NCBI GenBank assembly: GCA_017500935.1 | Contig: JAFVXW010000030.1 | Coordinates: 98,162 to 162,161 of the forward strand | Length of the DNA stretch: 64,000 bases | Reading direction: 5' to 3' | DNA from: Lachnospiraceae bacterium | Lineage (GTDB): Bacteria > Bacillota > Clostridia > Lachnospirales > Lachnospiraceae | Part shown: one piece after another, positions 57,536 to 64,000 of the stretch | How positions within the stretch are numbered: position 1 is the first letter of the stretch | Layout of the letters: the number at the start of each line of letters is the position of its first letter | Made by a program: the position numbers and the translations under genes | The notes under the pieces: generated by a model | What the model was told of the DNA's origin: nothing | Seen by the model: the letters and a program-made list of their open reading frames with translations, nothing else | Database searches by the model: none

Positions 57536-58730
57536 TTTCTGTCTCCTTTACTAAAAAACTGTAGATTTCTAAAAGCTGCTGGTAATTATCCTCTGGGAGA
57601 TATTTTCTTTCATAATCCAGTCTAGCATTTTCACCCAAGGAGTGAATCTGCTCTTGATTAACCCATAGCTCACGAATTGTCTTTTTAAAGCCCTCTACGC
57701 TGCCGAGAGGTACTTTGAATCCGTTGGCTCCATTCTCAATTGCTTCCTGAGAAAAGCCCAAATCTGTAGCGATTATTCCCTTTCCAAGACTTTCCGTTTC
57801 AATTTCAACCATCGAACAGCCTTCATACCAAATGCTCGGGAAAACAACAAACTCAGCTCTTTTCACAATACCGAGGCACATATCATGCTGCGTATACCCC
57901 AGATAAAACACATTTTCCTTCTTCTCAGCCCAATTCTGAATTTCCTCTTCAAGTGGTCCTCCGCCCATAACCACCAGTGGAATGTCATGGATTTCATTCC
58001 AAATCTGCATTAAAATCCGAATTCCCTTTTCTTCTCCAATCCTTCCGTAGAAGACAACATAACGCTCCGGCAGTTCCGTAGTTGCTGCGTTTTCAAGATT
58101 TACATCTACATCTGGAACAAAATTGTATTTCTTTACGATTTTTTTCTCATCAAATCCAATGTTCTTCAGCAACTGAATCTGATTCTCATTAAGGCAAATA
58201 TAGCAATCAATCTGCTTATAAAAACTCTTTCTAATTCTATGATAAGTAAAAATACATGCAACAATAAGGCTCTGTAACCTACTGCCCTTGAAGCATCCAT
58301 ATTTACACATACGGAAATAGTTCCCATCACCGCATTGATTACATAGTTCGGTTCCTCGCAGTGATGTTGCACACGGACAGATAAACCTTGTATCATGTAA
58401 TGTGGCCACAACCTTGGCACCAGCCCTTTGGGCTGCATATAGTACTGCTGGAGAAAGCAGCGGAAAAAAGGTATGAATATGTACAATGTCTGGTCTTTCT
58501 GACTCAACTAATCTTTTGACCCTTTTGTAATTGTTAAAACTCCACATCATTCCAAATGTTGCTGCAACTTTCCCAATGAATCCGGACTTATCAAATTCAT
58601 CATTTGTAACCGTATATCGAATCACATCGTGACCATGTTCTTCTAACAAAGCTGTCTCGCTCTTAAAGACTTGGTCGTCACCGCTTGCGGATCCTTTCCG
58701 ATGAAAGTTATGAATAGCCAATATCTTCAT
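57522..58730 (-). CDS. Glycosyltransferase, GT4 family (cysteine-containing N-terminal segment)
   Basis: 402 residues from the ATG at 58730; the open frame extends further but overlaps the next gene. KILAIHNFHRKGSASGDDQVFKSETALLEEHGHDVIRY, VVFYGRIGEEKGIRILMQIW and FVVFPSIWYEGCSMVEIETESLGKGIIATD fit GT4. A CATSLRGTELCNQCGDGNYFRMCKYGC segment is typical of capsular GT4 members. Sugar unknown. It lies 4 bp after the DUF1972 gene and overlaps the kinase-fusion gene by 14 bp. Confidence 0.87.
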   Translation of the reverse strand: MKILAIHNFHRKGSASGDDQVFKSETALLEEHGHDVIRYTVTNDEFDKSGFIGKVAATFGMMWSFNNYKRVKRLVESERPDIVHIHTFFPLLSPAVLYAAQRAGAKVVATLHDTRFICPCATSLRGTELCNQCGDGNYFRMCKYGCFKGSRLQSLIVACIFTYHRIRKSFYKQIDCYICLNENQIQLLKNIGFDEKKIVKKYNFVPDVDVNLENAATTELPERYVVFYGRIGEEKGIRILMQIWNEIHDIPLVVMGGGPLEEEIQNWAEKKENVFYLGYTQHDMCLGIVKRAEFVVFPSIWYEGCSMVEIETESLGKGIIATDLGFSQEAIENGANGFKVPLGSVEGFKKTIRELWVNQEQIHSLGENARLDYERKYLPEDNYQQLLEIYSFLVKETENAAS

Positions 58731-58734
58731 TATC

Positions 58735-59976
58735 TCAATTTCTCCATCCTCCAAATGCATCTTCATACTTTCTGCATATTCTTTGCCATGTATACTCTTC
58801 TGCTACACGCTTTCTGGCTTTACGTCCAATCTCAGCTATATCATTGGTACTCATGGAATCTGCGTAATTAATCAGATTCGCCAGAGCGCCATCATCACAA
58901 CTCCAGTACAAAGCACAATCTTCTGCCACTTCTTTATTAAAACAAACATCCACCACTAGATTCAAATCCGTACTTCCCAGCGCTTCAATAAGTGATGGAT
59001 TTGTTCCCCCGACGGTATGTCCATGAAAATATGCATACGCTTTTTCTCTAATTTTTTTCAGCAACTCATGGTCATATACCGTACCAACGAACTTAATTCT
59101 CTTATCACTTTTGAAATGCAGTTTTCCCTCAAGCTCATTCAGGAACCTGTCATTTACATTCGTAATGATGGCCAAGTCCTTCTTACTGTTACTCATCATG
59201 AACTCATGAATCATAATCTCAAAAGAGTTTTCCGGTACAAATCGACCGACGACAAGGTAATAATTCTTTTTTGTCAGTCCTTTTTCCTTATACCAATCCA
59301 TCAACTTCTCATCATTGTCTGCCAACTTACTGAAAGCCAAATCCGCACCATAAGCAATAAACTTAGTCTTGGGATTTCGTCCTTTTATTCCCTTACCGTC
59401 ATACTCTTCATGTATGTACTTTTCTATATTCATCGAATCGCAGATAACAAGGTCAGACCATTTGACCATCATCTGTTCTGAAATTTTCCAATATTTCCTT
59501 ACTGGAGCAGACCACTTTGCTCTCAACCACTCATGTCCATCAGGATTCAAATACACCATCCCCCCAAATTTGTGGATTGACTTATAAAAGTGTTTCATAA
59601 ACGGCCCGATACGGCAGGCCATAATATAAACAATAGGATGTTCAATCTTCTGTTCCCGAATGATTCTACAGCACTCCAGCAAAGAAACAACATCATAGTA
59701 AATCGCCTGAGCGGGTCCTAACTTCTCTGGGACGTGAATTCTAAAACACTCCGCATTGTGATATACAAATTTTCGTTCTGAAACAATTTCTGCGCCGCCT
59801 GTATTATAAGGGTCCATGCAGCCATCACCGTTTGCTTTACACGCCACATGATATTCGATTTTTTCATTATTCTGATGATACTCGGTTAACTTGTTAATGA
59901 AAGTCTCGTATCCACCATATGCACCAAGACTTTTTGCACCCACCAGAAAAACGTGCTGTACTTGATTCCCCTGCAT
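58735..59976 (-). CDS. DUF1972 glycosyltransferase (rhamnosyltransferase-like)
   Basis: 413 residues. HVFLVGAKSLGAYGGYETFINKLTEYHQ is the DUF1972 start, followed by GTVGG-type SHTVGGTNPSLIEALGSTDLNLV (glycine-rich GT-B domain). Characterised members such as Cps2T transfer L-rhamnose to the first sugar on undecaprenyl-PP. No dTDP-rhamnose genes are in this window. GAGGAG precedes the ATG. It is the most operon-proximal GT to the regulatory genes. Confidence 0.87.
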   Translation of the reverse strand: MQGNQVQHVFLVGAKSLGAYGGYETFINKLTEYHQNNEKIEYHVACKANGDGCMDPYNTGGAEIVSERKFVYHNAECFRIHVPEKLGPAQAIYYDVVSLLECCRIIREQKIEHPIVYIMACRIGPFMKHFYKSIHKFGGMVYLNPDGHEWLRAKWSAPVRKYWKISEQMMVKWSDLVICDSMNIEKYIHEEYDGKGIKGRNPKTKFIAYGADLAFSKLADNDEKLMDWYKEKGLTKKNYYLVVGRFVPENSFEIMIHEFMMSNSKKDLAIITNVNDRFLNELEGKLHFKSDKRIKFVGTVYDHELLKKIREKAYAYFHGHTVGGTNPSLIEALGSTDLNLVVDVCFNKEVAEDCALYWSCDDGALANLINYADSMSTNDIAEIGRKARKRVAEEYTWQRICRKYEDAFGGWRN

Positions 59977-60339
59977 TATTTCTTCTCCTCAAAACTTGAA
60001 TATATCCTTCAACCCAAGCCATTTCTAATCTTTATCGCTTTGCTGTAAAAATAGTACTAATAAAAATGAGGTTTCTCCTAAAACCTCCATGCCCGCACAT
60101 CAAGCACCACTTTAAATGAAATTATGCAGGCTACTGAATATTTATTTTGCTTTTCACACCGTATATATTTTATAGCAACGGCAAAGATCGTTTTCATTTT
60201 TGGCACGTAACTAGTTCCCAAAACTACTTACAGGCACTCTCATTTGCACTATAATATCTTCAGCTTTTAGCTGAAGGACGTATAATAAAATGATAACAGC
60301 CATAATGCCGTGCTATAAGTTCATCCTGGAGATGCCTTC
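59977..60339. other. AT-rich noncoding region upstream of the IS110 remnant
   Basis: No gene seen. A perfect 8-bp hairpin CTTCAGCT / AGCTGAAG at 60258-60276 with a TTT loop may mark the left end of the dead element downstream. Confidence 0.4.
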
Positions 60340-60850
60340 ATGGATAAAATTTACGACAAATGTTGTTTATTAATGTGCACAAAAAATAATTGTTGCCTGT
60401 TATAGATGCCACCTAAAAAAGGAAATAGGAGAGTTTAGTGCAATGATCAAAGAACTTCTAAAACTGGCTGAATAGATCAAGCAAAGCGGCTGTCAAATGG
60501 TCGCCACAGAAAGCACAACTTCTTATTGAAACCTCTGTATTACATTATTGAATCATCAGACCAAAATTCAATTTTATGGTAATCATGCACACCATATCCA
60601 AAATGTTCCCGCTGTATTTTTAAATATCTGCTTACAGTTGAATCCATTGACTAGGCATAATATGAAGAGATGTATACCAGAAAATCATTGTTAATAACCT
60701 CAAAACTACCAAGACACAGATTTTTGATAATCTAATAGTGTCATGTCTCCTCCACAGCGACGGATAACGAAAGAACTTCTCGTTCATTTGGATGAACAGA
60801 ATATGCACATCAATAATTCAGATGATGAGATTGAAAACTTTTTACAATAG
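60340..60850 (+). pseudogene. IS110-family transposase remnant
   Basis: Reading across frameshifts on the plus strand gives DKIYDKCC, then IVACYRCHLKKEIGEFSAMIKELLKLAE, IKQSGCQMVATESTTSY, then KPLYYIIESSDQ and HAHHIQNVP, matching the N-terminal RuvC-like domain of IS110 transposases (usual sense: GLDVHKK..IVAC, EST..YWKPLYNILE, NAHHIKNVPG). Later fragments near 60760 resemble a downstream segment. Several stops and most of the C-terminal domain are lost. It is dead. Confidence 0.75.
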
Positions 60851-60889
60851 TAACGATGTACGCTCAACTTAAATATCTACAAAATCTAT

Positions 60890-61231
60890 TTATGAAATGG
60901 ATAACTTAATCTCTGATTTAAACTTTCTTGAACTTTTAACTACATTATTTGAAGAGTCCAACGCTGCATAAGTAACAATCGCTTCTCCCTCAGCAGTAAT
61001 AGAAACCTTCTCAATAATCAGGCTCTCCGTCACATCACCATCTACAGCATCATATGCAGTTACACCTTCCAGCAGCTTCTCCATATCCATGTCGCTTTTA
61101 TAGACAATCTCATTTTCTTCAAATGTAATCACCGGTGCATTGTTGTCCACCTGCATATAAAGGTAGACTGACAGCGCGATCAGCAGTATATCTAAAATAA
61201 AGAAAGTGATTGTAATTCCTTTACCTTTCAT
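60890..61231 (-). CDS. Membrane-anchored Ig-like (DUF5011-type) protein
   Basis: 113 residues: one membrane segment (TITFFILDILLIALSVYLYM) then a single beta-sandwich domain (DNNAPVITFEENEIVY, EGVTAYDAVDGDVTESLIIEKV, GEAIVTYAALDSSNNVVKSSRKF) resembling DUF5011/Ig-like repeats. It would face the outside. It lies downstream of the CpsD gene by 16 bp and is probably part of the regulatory end of the operon. No capsule protein I know has this exact form; function unknown. Confidence 0.7.
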   Translation of the reverse strand: MKGKGITITFFILDILLIALSVYLYMQVDNNAPVITFEENEIVYKSDMDMEKLLEGVTAYDAVDGDVTESLIIEKVSITAEGEAIVTYAALDSSNNVVKSSRKFKSEIKLSIS

Positions 61232-61247
61232 CTTCTTTTATCTCCCA

Positions 61248-62129
61248 TCAATCGATTTGCTCAAATTCCAATCCGGAATCATCCCGTTCCGGTGTGCTTT
61301 GTACCTCAATTTCACTTACAACAGGTTCTGATGCAGCTGCAGCATCTGAGGGCTGGCTTTCACTTTCCAAAACTTCAGCGCGATCACTGACAACTTCATC
61401 ATCTTTTGCCTTTTTGCTCTTTGTTAAGGTTTCAGCATTGTCATTTCCATAATATTTTCCATAATACTTGCCGTAGTATTTTCCGTAATAAGCATTATGC
61501 TTCATATCCACTTTATTGAGGATACAGCCTAAGATACGGCAGCCTGCTTTTTCCAGCTGTTCTTTGACGCTCTGGGCAAATTTATAGCTGATGGCATTGG
61601 ATTCAATGACAATTGCCACACCGTCACATTCTCTGGAAATAATGGCACTGTCGATAACACTTCCCAGCGGAGGGGTATCCACTACCACATAGTCATAGTC
61701 CTCACGCAGTTCATGGATCATGTCCTTAAACGCTTTGTTTCCCAGAAGTTCACTGGGGTTGGGCGGTACGGGACCGGCAAAGATAATATCGAAATTTTCC
61801 ACATTGGTAACGCAAATGGCATCATCCAGCTCTGCCTGTCCGCTTAAGTAATGGGACAGACCGTATTTCTCATGGGTTGCCTTGTAGCGGCCGCGCATAA
61901 CGGATTTTCGCATGTCGGCGTCAACGAGGATCGTTCTTTTTCCAGCTTCCGCTAAAGAAAGTGCAAGCTGGAAGGATACACTGGTCTTTCCTTCATTAGG
62001 GGTACAGCTGGTCAGCGCCACTACCCTTACTGATTTTCCTGCGAACTCCAGATTGGTGCGCAGGGTTTTGTATGCTTCTTTTGTTCTGAAATCCTGTTTA
62101 TCTATTGATTTGATTACTACATTTTGCAT
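61248..62129 (-). CDS. cpsD: CpsD/CapB-type tyrosine-protein kinase
   Basis: 293 residues, BY-kinase with Walker A CTPNEGKTS (about 42-50), Walker A' ILVDADMRKS (67-76) and Walker B VVVDTPP (148-154). The tyrosine cluster AYYGKYYGKYYGKYYG (residues 213-228) is a fourfold 12-bp repeat (61449-61493). Unlike usual, it is followed by an acidic Ser/Glu tail of about 65 residues. It pairs with the Wzz-type protein encoded upstream and is dephosphorylated by CpsB. It controls capsule chain synthesis. Confidence 0.92.
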   Translation of the reverse strand: MQNVVIKSIDKQDFRTKEAYKTLRTNLEFAGKSVRVVALTSCTPNEGKTSVSFQLALSLAEAGKRTILVDADMRKSVMRGRYKATHEKYGLSHYLSGQAELDDAICVTNVENFDIIFAGPVPPNPSELLGNKAFKDMIHELREDYDYVVVDTPPLGSVIDSAIISRECDGVAIVIESNAISYKFAQSVKEQLEKAGCRILGCILNKVDMKHNAYYGKYYGKYYGKYYGNDNAETLTKSKKAKDDEVVSDRAEVLESESQPSDAAAASEPVVSEIEVQSTPERDDSGLEFEQID

Positions 62130-62165
62130 ATTTTCTTCTCCATTCCGCAGTGTAGGAATCGTGCT

Positions 62166-62894
62166 CTAATTTCTGCGATTTTTCTTTTTTGATTTTTTCT
62201 CGCCTTCACCCAGAGGAATCAGGGCAAGGGTAGAAAGACCCAAATATTTCTCAACATCTTCTGAGGTTTTGATGGTATCGTTTAATAAGAACAGAAGAAT
62301 TGCGATACCTGCAATCAAAAAGACACCTAAGACGCCGCCGATAAAGGTATTCTTGAACACGCTGGGACTTGCCTTTTCACTGGGAAGATTTGCGGTCTCA
62401 GCCACATTGACAGCTTCAATATCCATAACATTGGTGATATGTACAGAGGCAGCTTCACGAATAGCATTGGCGATATTCATCGCCAGCACAGGGCTGCTGT
62501 CAGATGCCTTGATGGAAATGATTCGGGTATCGGAAGGAGTGGTCACTGTCACTTTACCCACAAGCTGTTCGTAAGTAAGATCCAGATCAAGCTGGTGGAT
62601 AACCTCTTCCAGCACATAGCGGCTCTTGATCAGCTCCGCATAGTCCTTGGTCAGCTGCGTACCCATCTGCAGGTCGGAGTAAGTGACATTGCTGTTTTCC
62701 TGTTTATTTAAGATATAAACCTTGGTGGTGGATTCAAAGGTAGGTACAAGCACAAATTTGCTCACAAGAAAGGTTACAAGCGCAAAAAACAACCCCACTG
62801 CCATCATCATGGGGATTTTTCTTACCAGCACCATAAAAATGGCGCCAAGGTCAATTTCCAATTCGTCGTTTTCCTGATTATAGGTATTAGCCAT
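62166..62894 (-). CDS. wzz: Wzz/CapA-type chain-length determinant protein
   Basis: 242 residues with two membrane segments (about 27-50 and 180-205) and the extracytoplasmic loop between them. ELEIDLGAIFMVLVRKIPMMMAVGLFFALVTFLVSKF and SEKASPSVFKNTFIGGVLGVFLIAGIAIL are the Wzz family ends, with the Pro-rich SPSVF just before TM2. It ends in a basic KKSKKKNRRN tail that would contact CpsD. It activates CpsD and sets chain length. Confidence 0.92.
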   Translation of the reverse strand: MANTYNQENDELEIDLGAIFMVLVRKIPMMMAVGLFFALVTFLVSKFVLVPTFESTTKVYILNKQENSNVTYSDLQMGTQLTKDYAELIKSRYVLEEVIHQLDLDLTYEQLVGKVTVTTPSDTRIISIKASDSSPVLAMNIANAIREAASVHITNVMDIEAVNVAETANLPSEKASPSVFKNTFIGGVLGVFLIAGIAILLFLLNDTIKTSEDVEKYLGLSTLALIPLGEGEKKSKKKNRRN

Positions 62895-62915
62895 TTTCAG
62901 TTCCTCTTTTTCTCT

Positions 62916-63644
62916 TTATAATTCTTCATCGGCAAATATCGCTTCCGCATTCTGATACAGTAGTTTTGCTGCTGCCTGGCTTCCAAGCTTTTTATCCAGC
63001 CATTTTGCACAGTTTTCCATCTTCGGAACGCGTTTTCCTTTATCGGAATGGGCATCCGTTCCCAGAAAATGCACCAGGCCTTCTTTCATGATTTTTCTTG
63101 ACGCATGTTTTAAGCCAAATCCCCAGTCACCGGTAAGGCTTCCGGCGTTCATCTGGATATAGCAACCCATCTGGATGAGTTCATCAATGTTGTCAAGATC
63201 TTTGACCAGTGCGTGGCACCGCTCTGCGTGCGCAATGATCGGCCAGTAGCCGGCACAGATCAGATCATAGAGTCCGTTTCTGATATACTGCATGTCTTCA
63301 TTGGGCAGAAACTCCGTAAGGGCATAATGAGACCCGGCCATGGTACATACTTTTTGTGCTTCGAGTCTTTCGGTAAGTTCTGAATGATAAAGCAATTCAC
63401 TGCCGGGGTACAACTTAATATCAATATGATTCTGCCTTAACGTATCCTGCAAAACTGCAATTCTTTTATAGGTTCCTTCCACGGAAACGCAGTGTCTGTC
63501 GGGCTTTTGGTGAGGGGTCAAAATGATCCTTCCAATATTTTCCTTCTCCGCTGCTTTCAGCATGCGCAGACTGCATTCCATATCTTTGGAGCCATCATCC
63601 ACACCATATAAGATGTGGGAATGAATGTCTGTATAACGAGGCAT
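62916..63644 (-). CDS. cpsB: CpsB/CapC-type tyrosine-protein phosphatase (PHP family)
   Basis: 242 residues, a manganese-dependent phosphatase. PHP motifs DIHSHILYGVDDGSKD (about 6-21), ILTPHQKPDRH, IIAHAERCHAL and GTDAHSDKGKRVP supply the metal ligands. It dephosphorylates CpsD. First gene of the capsule operon, with AAAAAGGAT upstream and a strong promoter 43 bases further. Confidence 0.94.
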   Translation of the reverse strand: MPRYTDIHSHILYGVDDGSKDMECSLRMLKAAEKENIGRIILTPHQKPDRHCVSVEGTYKRIAVLQDTLRQNHIDIKLYPGSELLYHSELTERLEAQKVCTMAGSHYALTEFLPNEDMQYIRNGLYDLICAGYWPIIAHAERCHALVKDLDNIDELIQMGCYIQMNAGSLTGDWGFGLKHASRKIMKEGLVHFLGTDAHSDKGKRVPKMENCAKWLDKKLGSQAAAKLLYQNAEAIFADEEL

Positions 63645-63693
63645 CTTTTATCCTTTTTCTTAAATCTTTATTAAATATAAACTATCAAGATAA

Positions 63694-63722
63694 ATAATAT
63701 ACAACTATTCCTGCTTTGTCAA
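63694..63722 (-). promoter_or_regulatory. Sigma-A promoter of the capsule operon
   Basis: On the minus strand TTGACA (63717-63722) and TATTAT (63694-63699) are exactly 17 bp apart. Transcription would start near 63687, leaving a leader of about 43 bases to cpsB. Confidence 0.8.
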
Positions 63723-63836
63723 CTTTTATGAAAAATTGGTACAAAATGTCATAATTTGTATAGATAAATTGATTCAGATTCGTCATTTTTTAATACTATA
63801 TGCGTTTTAGCGCAAAAAAAGGGGTAATCAAAGTTT

Positions 63837-63933
63837 TTGATGGGCAGTCTTTTTGATGGTTTAGTTTGATGGCTAAACTTGATGGTCTACTTTGATGGGC
63901 TGGGTTGATGGGCAAACTTGATGGTTTGATTGG
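63837..63933. repeat. TTGATGG repeat array upstream of the capsule promoter
   Basis: Seven exact TTGATGG copies begin at 63837, 63853, 63866, 63879, 63892, 63905 and 63918; steps are 16 and then five times 13 bp. A near copy TTGATTGG starts at 63926. The six bases between copies are not conserved. It sits 115 bp and more upstream of the -35. No CRISPR-type longer repeat or spacer structure is present. Confidence 0.85.
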
Positions 63934-63951
63934 AAATTTAATATTTAACGT

Positions 63952-63993
63952 AAAAACCAGGGATATCACATCGATTTCCCTGGTTTTCTTTTT
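63952..63993. terminator. Terminator at the window end
   Basis: AAAACCAGGGA and TTCCCTGGTTTT (63954-63986) form an 11-bp stem, with T-rich sequence on either side, so it could stop transcription entering from the right or leaving to the right. Confidence 0.7.
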
Positions 63994-64000
63994 GAGGGTA

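Noticed and set aside
63837-63933. The TTGATGG array considered as a CRISPR array.
   Set aside because: The repeat is only 7 bp and spacers 6 bp; no cas genes are in the window.

Overview
The window looks like a chromosomal segment of a Gram-positive, spore-forming Clostridia species, most likely Lachnospiraceae (inferred from protein types, not from a marker gene). Supporting signs are moderate GC, SpoIID-type and LCP proteins, a cyclic-di-AMP receptor of the DarA/PstA family, a two-gene SufC/SufB-like Fe-S system, a probable 6S RNA, purine-rich ribosome binding sites with some TTG/GTG starts, and a Wzy-type capsule locus with a CpsB PHP phosphatase. Most genes lie on the minus strand.

Region 1 (1-28.2 kb) is ordinary core genome: a U32 peptidase (cut by the window edge), zapA, a frameshifted alpha/beta hydrolase, ruvB and ruvA separated by an aminotransferase and a divergent LysR regulator, a tightly overlapping DUF4037/TPR/membrane-protein trio, the remnant of a MacAB-like exporter, a branched-chain amino acid cluster (ilvB, two ilvN paralogues, ilvC, lgt, leuC, leuD), a methionine-synthase-like protein without a B12 domain, a lipoprotein, sufCB, darA, queA, an M18 aminopeptidase, a YihY protein and a SpoIID-domain protein.

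Region 2 (28.2-37.7 kb) holds a probable 6S RNA and, beyond a terminator, an operon for nucleotide-sugar supply. It encodes a bifunctional fucokinase/fucose-1-P guanylyltransferase (salvage of fucose), gmd, fcl, manC and manA (de novo GDP-fucose from fructose-6-P), the priming polyprenyl glycosylphosphotransferase and a small unknown protein. A divergent AraC regulator lies upstream.

Region 3 (38.6-40.2 kb) is a stand-alone AAA/PD-(D/E)XK gene.

Region 4 (40.3-63.7 kb) is a capsule/exopolysaccharide locus read leftward from a near-consensus promoter at 63.7 kb: cpsB phosphatase, Wzz, CpsD kinase, an Ig-like membrane protein, several glycosyltransferases, a P-loop kinase fusion, GH99-like and pyruvyltransferase-like proteins, GT61, Wzy, acyltransferase, Wzx, an APH-like kinase, an F420-dehydrogenase-like protein, and an LCP ligase next to a strong terminator. 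The variable middle is scarred: a dead DDE transposase with flanking 14-bp direct repeats, a dead IS110-type transposase, a dead acyltransferase, a detached ferredoxin domain and an internally deleted hexapeptide acetyltransferase. Upstream of the capsule promoter is an array of TTGATGG words spaced mostly 13 bp apart, the clearest unexplained regulatory-looking signal in the window.

Functionally, the Region 2 priming transferase and GDP-sugars probably feed the Region 4 assembly line: priming, sugar addition by the GTs, flipping by Wzx, polymerisation by Wzy under CpsB/Wzz/CpsD control, and attachment to the wall by LCP. No tRNA, rRNA, CRISPR array or prophage was seen.
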